Assembly: GCF_002027705.1 (NCBI RefSeq)
Contig: NZ_MBTG01000012.1
Coordinates: forward strand, 62,001-126,000
DNA length: 64,000 nucleotides
Direction of reading: 5' to 3'
DNA from: Paenibacillus ferrarius
GTDB lineage: Bacteria; Bacillota; Bacilli; Paenibacillales; NBRC-103111
Shown here: one piece after another, positions 42,993 to 51,832 of the stretch
Numbering within the stretch: the stretch's first letter is position 1
How the letters are laid out: the number at the start of each line of letters is the position of its first letter
Notes under the pieces: model-generated
Databases searched by the model: none
What the model was told of the DNA's origin: nothing
Seen by the model: only the letters and a program-made list of their open reading frames with translations
Made by a program: the position numbers and the translations under genes

Positions 42993-43181
42993 GTGAAAAG
43001 AGTATTAGTGATAAAAATGAATTTATTGCCCTGGTACAATGAGCTGGATGATTATTTAGAAATCGAGCATCCGGCGTTCCCAGAGCTTGTCCGTGAACGG
43101 ATTACGAAGTTTGGCCTTTATACGATTATTAGCATCAGCCGTTATGAAACTCGGTTAAGAGAGGAAAGCTCTGAATCTTAA
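42993..43181 (+). CDS. Small hypothetical protein
   Basis: 62 residues from a GTG at 42993, with AAAGGTGG nine bases upstream. It starts MKRVLVIKMNLLPWYNELDDYLEIEHPAFPE in two parts and ends acidic. It is followed by a strong terminator. No family recognised. Confidence 0.65.
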   Translation: MKRVLVIKMNLLPWYNELDDYLEIEHPAFPELVRERITKFGLYTIISISRYETRLREESSES

Positions 43182-43183
43182 TA

Positions 43184-43212
43184 AGAGGCTGTCTCCTAAG
43201 TGAGACAGCCTT
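43184..43212. terminator. Bidirectional terminator
   Basis: GGCTGTCTC pairs with GAGACAGCC around CTAAGT, between the convergent small gene and the PAP2 gene. Confidence 0.85.
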
Positions 43213-43214
43213 AC

Positions 43215-43871
43215 CTATTTGGATTGCTTAGAATAGGCCCGATATTCTTTGTACCATTGAAACAGCCAAACGGCTAAGGTGAAGCAGAACCCGCTTGCCA
43301 AATAGCCGCCAAATATATCACTAGGATAATGCACGCCTAGGTAAATTCTACTTGTCCCAATACAGAGAATCATAAAGCTGCTTAGGACGATTAAGCTGAT
43401 TCTGCCTGTGCGGGAAGCAATATGACGCCAGAGGAGAAAGGCAAGTGAAGAGTAGAGCGCAAAGGCTGCCATCGAGTGTCCGCTCGGGAAACTATAGCCG
43501 GTTTCTTCGATAAGCCGATGAAGATCTGGTCTTTGCCGAACAAAATAGTGCTTAAGCAGTTGATTGATAATGCCGGTCGCGCTCATCATAACCAGAAGGA
43601 AAATCAGTTCCAACCGGTGATGAAGCACAAAGTACAGGAAAAGAGCGGCCGCAAGTGTAATGACGACCACCATCGTAGTAGAGCCGATGAAGGTAAAAAT
43701 TTTCATAAACGATGTAATTCCCGGAGATTCTAAACCTTGAATGAATGAGATGATGGATTGATCGAACTGGGCGATCCAATGTCCTTTGATCATAGATGCA
43801 ACTAAGATGAAGCAGCAAAGCGATAACAGGCTAAGCAGAAGGACAATTGTAAATTTTAGTTTTGGGCTCAT
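43215..43871 (-). CDS. PAP2 family phosphatase
   Basis: 218 residues with six membrane helices and the three lipid phosphate phosphatase motifs KHYFVRQRP, SFPSGHSMAAF and SRIYLGVHYPSDIFGG. The active site faces outside. It dephosphorylates lipid pyrophosphates such as undecaprenyl pyrophosphate or phosphatidylglycerol phosphate. AGGTGA precedes the ATG. Confidence 0.92.
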   Translation of the reverse strand: MSPKLKFTIVLLLSLLSLCCFILVASMIKGHWIAQFDQSIISFIQGLESPGITSFMKIFTFIGSTTMVVVITLAAALFLYFVLHHRLELIFLLVMMSATGIINQLLKHYFVRQRPDLHRLIEETGYSFPSGHSMAAFALYSSLAFLLWRHIASRTGRISLIVLSSFMILCIGTSRIYLGVHYPSDIFGGYLASGFCFTLAVWLFQWYKEYRAYSKQSK

Positions 43872-43974
43872 GTTTGTTCACCTATCCATATGTTTATTTA
43901 CAATAATTTAACATATCAATAGTATAACATTCCCAAGCTTCATTCAAATTGTGTTGGAATTTGGAAATATTATT

Positions 43975-44274
43975 TTAAAGATGAAACCTCTCGATCTGCT
44001 GCCATTGATTTTCAATTTGCATAATTTTCTTCTGTACAGGCCCAAACAAGTCATAGTGCGGATAGGAGGGGCTGTGATGAATATACTGCGGGTTAAGCCC
44101 GCGAGAAAGACACCACTTTGTCAATTTATCTAAATCCGCGCAACCCACTTTGGTAACGGTCCGGATATCTGGAAAACGAGCATCTTGCCAATAATGGGTT
44201 AGGAATGCAATGTCGCCGCGGCTTACAGCAGCTTTCCAGGCTTGTAGTTCTTCTCTTTTTATGCCGAATGCCAT
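43975..44274 (-). CDS. YneQ-like protein
   Basis: 99 residues with MAFGIKREELQAWK, IAFLTHYWQDARFPDIRTVTKVG and HHSPSYPHYDLFG, matching the small cytosolic family of B. subtilis YneQ. AAGGAAGG precedes the ATG. The function is unknown; the conserved Cys and His residues suggest a small-molecule or metal site. Confidence 0.82.
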   Translation of the reverse strand: MAFGIKREELQAWKAAVSRGDIAFLTHYWQDARFPDIRTVTKVGCADLDKLTKWCLSRGLNPQYIHHSPSYPHYDLFGPVQKKIMQIENQWQQIERFHL

Positions 44275-44336
44275 AGGGGATTCCTTCCTTACGCAATTTT
44301 ATCAATATAAAAGGCTTAGAATAAACAAAAGTGTGT

Positions 44337-44389
44337 TATAATTATACAATAACCAACAAAAAGAGGCAGGAAATGACCTGCTTTTTTTT
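44337..44389 (+). promoter_or_regulatory. Promoter -10 followed at once by a terminator
   Basis: A TATAAT at 44337-44342 is followed by GGCAGG/CCTGC hairpin (44364-44383) and eight T residues, giving a predicted transcript of only about 40 bases. It lies 195 bp before the next plus-strand gene, so it may be a leader attenuator or a very short RNA. No good -35 is visible. Confidence 0.45.
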
Positions 44390-44583
44390 ATTTTCAAAAT
44401 GAATTTCGCTTTTGTATTGCTTCATACGTATGAAAACAAGTAAAATAGAAGAGAAGCATTTCTATGTACGATGTTTAGCCGACTAGTGGATTGAATCCTT
44501 TTCAATGAAAAGAACCTTGCAAACTCAACAAGTTCAATACCCACAAGAAAATAAACGGTTTAATGGAAAAGGGGCATTTAAAG

Positions 44584-44892
44584 GTGAACGTTCATTTGAA
44601 TTTTACGAACAAAGGCAAATTGGTGATTGAAAATTTTAATAATGAGGAACTTATTGAAATTTTCAGCCGATACATCAACACGTTGACGAAGAAATATGCG
44701 GTTGATATCAAAGTACCTGTAGATGCAAATCAGAATATTGTAGAGGATGGCTCTTTTAAGGTTGTTCTATCCAATGTACAATGTGATGTTGAAACTTTTT
44801 TCAAAGAACTCGGCAGAGATATTAAAGTGCCTTTGAAGAAAAGGACAGACGGTAAACTGGAGAACGTGTTTAAAATTCAAGTGGTTGAGTAA
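44584..44892 (+). CDS. Hypothetical protein, first gene of a pair
   Basis: 102 residues from a GTG at 44584 with GAAAAGGGG nine bases upstream (an ATG at 44563 is in frame but has no site). It is soluble with alternating charged strands (VNVHLNFTNKGKLVIENFNNEELIE). It is followed 15 bases later by the next hypothetical gene. No family recognised. Confidence 0.7.
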   Translation: MNVHLNFTNKGKLVIENFNNEELIEIFSRYINTLTKKYAVDIKVPVDANQNIVEDGSFKVVLSNVQCDVETFFKELGRDIKVPLKKRTDGKLENVFKIQVVE

Positions 44893-44907
44893 GTTACGGA
44901 GGCTTGT

Positions 44908-45378
44908 ATGCTTAGTTTGGAAGAGAAATTAGCAATCGTGGAATCATTCCCCGAGCTGCAGCGCAAGGATGTTTCACTGGGACGTATTAATTTTCATTAT
45001 GAAGACAGCGTATATGATAAGAAGTCGGTTGTTTATCATCTGCATCCTAATGGAAATGGCTATGTTTATGCCGAATTTATTAAAGGCTACACAACGGATA
45101 ATAAGGGTTTAGTCAATATTCGGGATTTCAACGAGGAGGAGCTGCGCTCCATTATCGAGAAATCGATCCTTTCTTTATCAGGAAATTCTTCCAAGAAAGC
45201 AGTCCAATCTGATCCGGTGACGGAAGAGAAATGGGTGGATGAAGATGGCCACCAGCTTGCCGTTACATTCGTTGAGGATTTATGGTATGTCTATGCCGGA
45301 AGCAACTTGGATTGTGCTTTTGAAACCTATGAAGAGGTAGAAGAGTACATGGAAGAAGAAGGATTTGCCAAAAAATAA
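44908..45378 (+). CDS. Hypothetical protein, second gene of a pair
   Basis: 156 residues starting MLSLEEKLAIVESFPELQRKD. A first soluble domain ends around residue 90 and a second with WVDEDGHQLAVTFVEDLWYVYAGSNLD follows; the C-terminus is very acidic. ACGGAGG precedes the ATG. It has its own terminator. No family recognised. Confidence 0.75.
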   Translation: MLSLEEKLAIVESFPELQRKDVSLGRINFHYEDSVYDKKSVVYHLHPNGNGYVYAEFIKGYTTDNKGLVNIRDFNEEELRSIIEKSILSLSGNSSKKAVQSDPVTEEKWVDEDGHQLAVTFVEDLWYVYAGSNLDCAFETYEEVEEYMEEEGFAKK

Positions 45379-45396
45379 ACCGCAGCCACAATAGGA

Positions 45397-45425
45397 GAAC
45401 CTCATCATCAGATGAGGTTTCTTTC
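45397..45425 (+). terminator. Terminator of the hypothetical pair
   Basis: GAACCTCATC pairs with GATGAGGTTTC around an ATCA loop, then CTTTC. Confidence 0.85.
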
Positions 45426-45542
45426 TTATGTAACGACAAGCTATAGCTGACTAATCAGGGTGGCGTAGTGCTCAAATAACGGATTGTGCTATAATAAATG
45501 GAAAATGCCAGCTAAGTCTACTAGAGAGTATCGGAGGATGTC

Positions 45543-46313
45543 ATGAAATTTCGACCTTGCATCGATTTACATAATGGGAAAGTGAAACAAATCGTAGGTG
45601 AGTCGCTAGGTACGGAGGGCAAAGAGGTCATTGAGAACTTCGTATCTTCGTATGATTCAACCTATTACGCCGAGATGTTCAAACAGGATCGCTTAACAGG
45701 CGGCCATGTGATTATGTTAGGTGGGGGGAACAAAGAAGAAGCCGTGGCTGCGCTGCAAGCTTATTCAGGCGGCTTGCAAATTGGCGGTGGTATTACTGCT
45801 GAGAATGCGAGCGAATACTTGGAGCATGGCGCGTCCCATGTGGTAGTAACCTCGTATATCTTCCGTGACGGTCAGCTTCATCAGGATCACCTGCACAAGA
45901 TTGTTTCGGAAGTTGGGAAGAATAGATTAGTGATTGATCTCAGCTGCAAAGAGAAAGACGGCAAATGGTTTGTCGCTACGAATCAATGGAAGCAATTAAG
46001 TGACTTTGAAGTCAATGAGCAATCCATTCGTTATTTGGAGCAGTTTTGTGACGAGTTTCTCATTCATGCTGTCGATGTAGAAGGCAAACAAAGCGGTATC
46101 CAGCAAAGTCTGGTCAGTTCTTTGGCGCAGTGGGTAACCATTCCTACCACGTATGCTGGCGGAGCCCGCTCTTTTGCAGATATAGAGCTGTTCCAAGGAT
46201 TATCGCAAAGCAAGCTGGATATCACGATCGGCAGCGCATTGGACATATTTGGCGGCAAGCTTTCTTACAAAGAAGTTGTAACGTATATGAATGAGCTTGC
46301 CACTAGAAAGTAA
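45543..46313 (+). CDS. hisA: Phosphoribosylformimino-AICAR isomerase, eukaryotic-type HisA
   Basis: 256 residues that fit the yeast HIS6/plant type of the isomerase better than bacterial HisA: FRPCIDLHNGKVKQIVG, YYAEMFKQD, GGLQIGGGIT, RLVIDLSCKEKDGKWFVATN, EFLIHAVDVEGKQSGI, YAGGARSFADIELF, DITIGSALDIFGG. The (beta/alpha)8 barrel and both phosphate sites are recognisable. It catalyses the fourth step of histidine synthesis. No other his gene is nearby. GGAGGATG precedes the ATG. Confidence 0.9.
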   Translation: MKFRPCIDLHNGKVKQIVGESLGTEGKEVIENFVSSYDSTYYAEMFKQDRLTGGHVIMLGGGNKEEAVAALQAYSGGLQIGGGITAENASEYLEHGASHVVVTSYIFRDGQLHQDHLHKIVSEVGKNRLVIDLSCKEKDGKWFVATNQWKQLSDFEVNEQSIRYLEQFCDEFLIHAVDVEGKQSGIQQSLVSSLAQWVTIPTTYAGGARSFADIELFQGLSQSKLDITIGSALDIFGGKLSYKEVVTYMNELATRK

Positions 46314-46387
46314 TCAGGCCCAAAGTAGCGGATGCTCTAAAGCTTAGAGTGTCGGCTGCTTTTTTGGCAAGAGGGGAAGTACAGATC

Positions 46388-47758
46388 ATGAGTCTTTGGC
46401 AAAGACTTTATTATGCGGGCATGGTGCTAACCCTGTTATTAGCAGTTCTGGGAGAGTTAATCTGGCTGCCTGATCCTATGCGAATCGGAACGAGCATTTA
46501 TTGGATTGATCTCATTGATTTACTGATCTATGTGTTGGCTTTGGTGCCGTGTCTCTGGCTGGCTGCTGCGCTCTTGCAGCTTGCCTCAAATAAACGGACA
46601 TGGGTGCGAATCAGATGCCTCGCAATCGCTATTGCCGCACTTGCTAGTATAGCTATTTTGCTGACGATTCCGAAACGAATTGAGTATTCGGCAACTGTTT
46701 TCGTCTTAACCTTGCTGCTTGTTTTTGTAGATTTGATCTTCCATGAGCGGTCGTATCGTAAGCTGCCTATCCAAAGTATTGTAGGGTTTATTGCTACGTT
46801 ATGTCTGCTTGTCGTGTTGTTCTGGCCTACGAAATATTTGGTGACGTATCCAGGCTTGACGCTTAACATGAACCGATACGCACAAGCGCCAAGCGGACAT
46901 ACGCATGGAGAGATTTCCGGAGTTCTTGTGTTTGAACGTCCGGCTTTCCCGATTGACTGGCTGTATGCGAAGCTTTTTCCTAAGTATTCGTTTGAAGTCG
47001 AGGATTTGGGTATGTCACTGGGGGAATACAATGAAGAAGTTCGCATCATGAAGGCGGACGCGAATACGGCCGGAAGTGCAGTTGCTTTTCAGAAGGTAGG
47101 TATGGGCAAGGGAATAACATCGCATGGCGTTCGAGTTACCGCTATCGTGAAGGACAGTCCGGCCTTGAATGTGCTGCAGCCAAGCGATGTGATCGTGCAA
47201 GTCAGCGGAAAGGCCGTTACGATGATCCAAGAACTGACGGATGTCATGAAAACGACAAAACCAGGTGCTTCTGTTTCCGTTACGGTGCTGCGCGGCGGGC
47301 AAACGACCGCGCTTTCGGTGAATACGCGGGCTAATCCGGATGATCCCAGTCGAGCTGCTTTTGGCATCCAAGTTGCGAATGAGCTGGAATATGATGTTCC
47401 GGAAACGGTGAATTACCACAACTATTTATTGCACGAAGGCGGTCCCTCACATGGGGCTATGCTGGCTCTTACGCTCATTGATCAACTTACCCCTTGTGGT
47501 GTTACTTATGGACATCATGTCGCAGGCACTGGTACTATAGAACCTGATGGTTCAATCGGCCCTGTGGGTGGATTAGAGCAGAAAGCCTATACGGTAAGCC
47601 GTACAGACGCTGACGTTTTCTTCGTGCCGGCTTCGAATGAATCCGAGGCGAGAAAAGGCGCGGACAACTTATTGATTGTACCTGTACAAACCCTGGATGA
47701 TGTCTTAAATTGGCTGAAAAGCCATCCGAAAACGGCAAGCAGCGCTTCTTGTTCTTAA
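46388..47758 (+). CDS. Membrane-anchored PDZ-Lon-type protease (S16)
   Basis: 456 residues from the ATG at 46388 (GAGGGGAAG nine bases upstream). About five hydrophobic helices fill the first 150 residues, then a PDZ domain (VRVTAIVKDSPALNVLQPSDVIVQV) and a C-terminal Lon proteolytic domain with the catalytic Ser in GGPSHGAMLAL and Lys in VGGLEQKAY. It resembles YlbL but with many more N-terminal helices. It has no ATPase, so it would cut small or unfolded substrates at the membrane. It converges on the next gene with a four-base overlap. Confidence 0.88.
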   Translation: MSLWQRLYYAGMVLTLLLAVLGELIWLPDPMRIGTSIYWIDLIDLLIYVLALVPCLWLAAALLQLASNKRTWVRIRCLAIAIAALASIAILLTIPKRIEYSATVFVLTLLLVFVDLIFHERSYRKLPIQSIVGFIATLCLLVVLFWPTKYLVTYPGLTLNMNRYAQAPSGHTHGEISGVLVFERPAFPIDWLYAKLFPKYSFEVEDLGMSLGEYNEEVRIMKADANTAGSAVAFQKVGMGKGITSHGVRVTAIVKDSPALNVLQPSDVIVQVSGKAVTMIQELTDVMKTTKPGASVSVTVLRGGQTTALSVNTRANPDDPSRAAFGIQVANELEYDVPETVNYHNYLLHEGGPSHGAMLALTLIDQLTPCGVTYGHHVAGTGTIEPDGSIGPVGGLEQKAYTVSRTDADVFFVPASNESEARKGADNLLIVPVQTLDDVLNWLKSHPKTASSASCS

Positions 47759-48633
47759 TCTCTTGCCGCTTCATAAAGCTTGCGTGCAATTCGTTTGGGA
47801 TCGTATTGGACGGTCGACATATGATCGCCATTCGTTTGAATGAGTCGAAACAAGCCCAAACGGCTAGACATATGCGGATGCCAGCCATAATCGGGACTGC
47901 CCAAAGGCAAGACCGTGTCATCGGTTAGGAATAGATAGCTTCTTGGTACGGTCAAACTGTAAAATTTCTTCAGGTCCAGCTTCTCATAGAAAGGTCCTGC
48001 CGGTTCGGGAGTAATGGCTTTGTACAGATGCTGGACCTGCTCCAAGCTTGCCAAGTTGGCGAAGGATTCTCTATACAGCGGAAACGGAAGCATAATGGTA
48101 TTGTCCTTCGAGCTTTTGCGGAGCTGATCAAACACGGTTCTAACCGCTGGGGGAAACTCATCCGCGAGCATTTCTCCGTCTTTCAGAACAAAGGCGTTAA
48201 GGAAAACGAGCCGTTTCAAACGATCGGGTACCCGCTGCGCCACCGTTTGCACGAGCGACCCTCCGAAGCTATGTCCGACAAGAATGATGTTTTGCAGCTG
48301 ATTAGATACGATATAGTCAGCAATGGATTTGGTTATCATCGCATGTGTAACAGCTTTGTTAGGGTCTGCCCCATGTCCTGGATATTCAGGCACATAGACG
48401 GTATGGCCTTTTTTGCGCAGCTCAGCAGCGAGTCCCGCCCAGAAGCTGGCATCCGCCCAGGAGCCGTGGATGAGTACAAAAGTAAGCGGCTGCTCGCGTT
48501 CACGAAAGTCGAACTCATCGTCGGCAGCCCAAGGGGCTGGTGTTCGAAAAGGCCAACTCGAAGTTGGGTAAGGCGATTGCCCTGGTTGAGGAAACGGCCA
48601 AGCTTGAGGCTGAAAGTCAAAGTTGCGAAACAT
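47755..48633 (-). CDS. Alpha/beta hydrolase
   Basis: 292 residues with a Pro/Trp-rich N-terminal extension (about 45 residues) before the fold FVLIHGSWADASFWAGL. The nucleophile is in LVGHSFGGSLVQ and the late His in NGDHMSTVQ. It resembles salicylate-esterase-like hydrolases (MeSA-like, HNL-type). AAAGGAAG precedes the ATG. The substrate is unknown. Confidence 0.87.
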   Translation of the reverse strand: MFRNFDFQPQAWPFPQPGQSPYPTSSWPFRTPAPWAADDEFDFREREQPLTFVLIHGSWADASFWAGLAAELRKKGHTVYVPEYPGHGADPNKAVTHAMITKSIADYIVSNQLQNIILVGHSFGGSLVQTVAQRVPDRLKRLVFLNAFVLKDGEMLADEFPPAVRTVFDQLRKSSKDNTIMLPFPLYRESFANLASLEQVQHLYKAITPEPAGPFYEKLDLKKFYSLTVPRSYLFLTDDTVLPLGSPDYGWHPHMSSRLGLFRLIQTNGDHMSTVQYDPKRIARKLYEAARD

Positions 48634-48728
48634 AGTGAACTTCCTTTCAAATAAGATGTAACACTATATGCCCAGCTTTTGTTATTTGCTCCTAGAAACA
48701 GAAAAGACGTCCGAGTTGGACGTCAACG

Positions 48729-49433
48729 TTAGTGCACACGTCCAGTGAAGTTGTCACCTTTACGTGCGGCAGGCAGGTGGATCGTTTTTACATGTTCACT
48801 ATGAATAATTGACTTCCCGGTTGCTGTATGAACTTCCAAAAATGGATGTTCAGACGGAGACAGAACGCCGATCTTGTTCGGATTTTCACCGAGATCAAAG
48901 ACAACAAACATATTCTCAAGCTTCTTCAACTGCTGCTCAAAAGTTCGTGAGAAGGTAACTTGCGCGGGTTGTACAAGAAAATGTTCTAATTTCATGGCGT
49001 AGGGTGTTGTATTAGGGTGATAAGGAACGACATATTTCACATGCCTCATGGATATAAAAATCGTATGGAAAATCGGAGAATGAAAGGCAAAATAATCATT
49101 CATGATATGGGTTAAATAGCCATGTACACTTTGGTTGCCTGTAATATAGACCTCAACGAAAACTCCTTTGGCGCTCATGAGCATCTTGCGATAGGAAATG
49201 GCGGAGGATTCGAGATCAAACGGATATTCCGTAGGAGGATCTATGAATTTGCTTGGATTCGGATTGAGCCGAACATATTGCAAATGGATCGTTGGAATAT
49301 AGTAAAAATTCAATTCGTCATAAATAACAATAAGATCACTGCTAACCTCCAGTAAAACTCCTCTAATAGGCTTCTGTCCCCCGGAAAAGGTAAGCTCTAC
49401 TTGTTTATCTATCATCGTATTCAATGTTTCCAT
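48729..49433 (-). CDS. Spore coat-type protein with Sm-like repeats
   Basis: 234 residues of three similar units of about 75 residues (FTSGGQ..., FVEVYITGNQSVHGYLTHIM, FVVFDLGENPNKIGVLSP), each with the HGYL or GVLLEV core and a final VKYV or IHL strand. It is clearly paralogous to the gene at 53569: FVEVYITGNQSVHGY and FVEIYLSDHQTLHGY align without gaps. Together with the adjacent CotB-like gene it is probably a spore coat protein. GAGGAGG precedes the ATG. Confidence 0.78.
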   Translation of the reverse strand: METLNTMIDKQVELTFSGGQKPIRGVLLEVSSDLIVIYDELNFYYIPTIHLQYVRLNPNPSKFIDPPTEYPFDLESSAISYRKMLMSAKGVFVEVYITGNQSVHGYLTHIMNDYFAFHSPIFHTIFISMRHVKYVVPYHPNTTPYAMKLEHFLVQPAQVTFSRTFEQQLKKLENMFVVFDLGENPNKIGVLSPSEHPFLEVHTATGKSIIHSEHVKTIHLPAARKGDNFTGRVH

Positions 49434-49489
49434 AGTTTCATTCCTCCTCTCAATCTAGTAGAAAGTCTAAACTGTATGAAGTGTAAGTA

Positions 49490-49533
49490 AAAACCCCAAA
49501 AGGCGCGTTGGTTGCCGAAGCAATCAACGCGCC
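49490..49533 (-). terminator. Terminator of the cotB-like gene
   Basis: On the minus strand GGCGCGTTGATTGC pairs with GCAACCAACGCGCC (one G-U) around a TTCG tetraloop, followed by TTTTGGGGTTTTT. Confidence 0.9.
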
Positions 49534-49569
49534 TGCGACGAGATTGGGATTATTCGATATAGGAGGAAC

Positions 49570-50097
49570 TTATCGCGTGCGATATTTTTTTAATAATAGT
49601 TTGATAGCTACGATTTGAGCTGCTGTGGCTTTATTGCTTTTGTTGGACTTATTGGATTTATTGGATTTGTTGCCACCGCTGTTGTTTTTATTGATCGCAT
49701 TGATGCTTTTGATATGGAAGATAGGAATTCGAACGATTTCATTGTTAACGACAAGCAACAAGTTGTTATCCCAAGTTTCTACGACGACACCTTCGATTTT
49801 CTCAGGGCCACCCCGATTGATTTGGACAAAAGTATATTTGAATTGAGACAAAACACCTTCAAAGTTGTGAGCTTGATCAACACGTGCAGTAGTTTTATAA
49901 GATCTGCTTACGTTGCCATTCGTTGCGCTAAGGCTTTTGATGTGTTGCAATTGGATGTAAACCGTTGTGCCATCTTTCAATTGAAGGACGAGGTAATCGT
50001 GATGAACAACGACTAATCTACCGACGATGGAATCAGGACCTCCCCGATTGACTTTAACCTCAGTACCAATCAGTGTACCCAAATAGTTTAAACTCAT
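49570..50097 (-). CDS. cotB: Spore coat protein, CotB-like
   Basis: 175 residues. Two Sm-like units match B. subtilis CotB: VKVNRGGPDSIVGRLVVVHHDY with VYIQLQHIKSL, and FVQINRGGPEKIEGVVVETW with RIPIFHIKSI. After them comes a short tail of SNK repeats (SNKSNKSNKSNKSNK), in place of the long Ser/Lys-rich tail of CotB that CotH phosphorylates. It is divergent from the CotG-like gene and near cotH, as in B. subtilis. GAGGGGAAA precedes the ATG. Confidence 0.83.
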   Translation of the reverse strand: MSLNYLGTLIGTEVKVNRGGPDSIVGRLVVVHHDYLVLQLKDGTTVYIQLQHIKSLSATNGNVSRSYKTTARVDQAHNFEGVLSQFKYTFVQINRGGPEKIEGVVVETWDNNLLLVVNNEIVRIPIFHIKSINAINKNNSGGNKSNKSNKSNKSNKATAAQIVAIKLLLKKYRTR

Positions 50098-50402
50098 TTT
50101 GTCATTTCCCCTCTCAGGATTGTTTATTGTTTGTACTCTCTAATAAGCAGCAGTTACTAGTGTCTGTTCACCTCCTATACGTTTGTCATTGCTGCTCATT
50201 TGTAATATAAGTATATGTATCCTTGAAAGATTGGTACTAGATTTCAATCTATTTTCGAGCTGATTGAGAGACATTCCACATTGAACTAGAGTGCATTGGA
50301 ATGCATTATTCTAATTATTTTTGTTTATATCAACCAATGTCTCTATCCGATTTAAGCCTCCTATCATAGACTACACTATTAAACTATAAGGAGGTTTTTC
50401 AT
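50098..50402. promoter_or_regulatory. Divergent promoter region between cotB-like and cotG-like genes
   Basis: A CATAGACTA at 50365-50373 fits the sigma-K -10 consensus CATAnnnTA for the plus-strand gene. On the minus strand a CATATACTT-like -10 around 50210-50218 lies about 16 bases from an AC. Late mother-cell expression is therefore likely, but -35 elements are weak. Confidence 0.5.
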
Positions 50403-50669
50403 ATGTTGGTTAGTGTTTCTAACAAATGTGATTGTGACAAAACAAAAGGGAACCGAACGCAAGGCGGCAAATCGAAAGGGAACAAAACACAAGGTCAAAG
50501 GTCAAAAGGCAACAAATCCGAGTACCACAAAACACAAGGCCAGAAAAGCAGAGGCAACAAATCCAATAAATCCAATAAATCTAACAAATCAGGCAATCAC
50601 AAAACTCAAGGCGGCAAATCTCACGGAGATAAATCACGAGGGAACAAAAGCCGTGGCAATTGTTCTTAA
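50403..50669 (+). CDS. cotG: CotG-like Lys/Ser/Asn/Gly-rich repeat protein
   Basis: 88 residues made of repeats of the KTQGxKSxGNKS type (GNRTQGGKSKGNKTQGQRSK..., SNKSNKSNKS, GNHKTQGGKSHGDKSRGNKS). Two Cys residues near the start and one at the end could form disulfides. CotG of B. subtilis is likewise a short Ser/Lys/Arg repeat protein phosphorylated by CotH. AAGGAGG precedes the ATG by eight bases, and cotH follows. Confidence 0.78.
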   Translation: MLVSVSNKCDCDKTKGNRTQGGKSKGNKTQGQRSKGNKSEYHKTQGQKSRGNKSNKSNKSNKSGNHKTQGGKSHGDKSRGNKSRGNCS

Positions 50670-50694
50670 TCTCGAATAAATTAGTGTAGGTTGA

Positions 50695-50724
50695 AAGTCT
50701 ATCTCCTGTAGATAGGCTTTTTAT
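50695..50724 (+). terminator. Weak terminator between cotG-like and cotH
   Basis: AGTCTATC pairs with GATAGGCT around TCCTGTA, followed by five T residues. Confidence 0.7.
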
Positions 50725-50746
50725 TATGTAGAAAAGGCGGTGTAGA

Positions 50747-51799
50747 ATGATACCGACTCGACATCTCGTAATCCCGGAAAAGCTGCTCAAAAAGTTGAAT
50801 GCAGATATATGGAGCAAGCAATTCGTGAACGGAGTCCTAATTTCCAGAGGAAACCGCGGCGCGATTAAAGTTCGCTATCGAGGTGGACATACGCGCGACT
50901 ACACGAAGAAATCATACGAAATTGTGAGCAGGGGAAAGACCTACCATCTCAATGCGGAATATGACGATCCTTCTATGATTCGGAATGCGCTCTCATTTCG
51001 TTTTTTTCAAAAAATTGGGGTGCCAAGTCCACACACCAAGCATGTGCATTTGAAGCTTAATGGCGTGAGTCAAGGGATTTATTTGGAAATTGAGGCCGTC
51101 GACAAGCATTTCTTTCAATTGAGAAAGATAGGCGCGCAATCACTCTTTTATGCTGTGGATGATGAAGCTAACTTCGAAGCTATTCATCCTGAAACGAAGA
51201 AAATGAAAAGCTCCATGCTAGCAGGATATGAACAAGTTATGGGTGTCAGCAGCGAGAAAAAAGCGCTAAGTACATTCATTGCCCAAATAAATAAATTATC
51301 TGGCAAGCCTTTAGCCGACTATTTGCGAACTCATTTGGATGTTGATAATTATTTACGCTGGTTGGCTGGCGCTGTCTTTACGGGAAACTTTGACGGATTT
51401 GATCAAAACTACGCTATTTACAGGCATAAAGCAACGAAGCTGTATCGAATCATTCCATGGGATTATGAAGGTACATGGGGAAGAAACTGTTACGGCAAAG
51501 TTTGCGGAAGCGACTTAGTTCGAGTCAATGGATATAACGGACTTAGTGAGAAGGTGTTGGGGTTCAGAAGCGGGAGAATTCGATATAAACAAATATTAAA
51601 TCATATTTTACGTTCTTCCTTTACTTGGAAGCGTATCTCTCCGATAGTCGAACATTTGCATGGGAATATTGCCCCCTATATGCGAGAGGACACGAATCGC
51701 AAATGGCCTTATTCCGAGTTCAAAGATGAACCTGATTTGATAAGAAATTATGTGAAGGAACGGAGATCAATTATTAAACAAGAAATGGAGAAATTATAA
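50747..51799 (+). CDS. cotH: CotH spore coat protein kinase
   Basis: 350 residues of the CotH kinase family: IKVRYRGGHTRDYTKKSYEI, NAEYDDPSMIRNALSFRFFQ, NGVSQGIYLEIEAVDKHFF, NFDGFDQNYAIYRH and the metal-site motif IPWDYEGTWG. CotH is an atypical protein kinase that phosphorylates CotB and CotG on Ser during late sporulation; here both candidate substrates are adjacent. AAAGGCGG precedes the ATG. Confidence 0.92.
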   Translation: MIPTRHLVIPEKLLKKLNADIWSKQFVNGVLISRGNRGAIKVRYRGGHTRDYTKKSYEIVSRGKTYHLNAEYDDPSMIRNALSFRFFQKIGVPSPHTKHVHLKLNGVSQGIYLEIEAVDKHFFQLRKIGAQSLFYAVDDEANFEAIHPETKKMKSSMLAGYEQVMGVSSEKKALSTFIAQINKLSGKPLADYLRTHLDVDNYLRWLAGAVFTGNFDGFDQNYAIYRHKATKLYRIIPWDYEGTWGRNCYGKVCGSDLVRVNGYNGLSEKVLGFRSGRIRYKQILNHILRSSFTWKRISPIVEHLHGNIAPYMREDTNRKWPYSEFKDEPDLIRNYVKERRSIIKQEMEKL

Positions 51800-51805
51800 C
51801 CCAGC

Positions 51806-51832
51806 CAGATGCTCACAGCATGTGGTTTTTTT
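51806..51832 (+). terminator. Terminator after cotH
   Basis: CCAGATGCT pairs with AGCATGTGG (inner mismatch) around CAC, followed by seven T residues. Confidence 0.8.
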
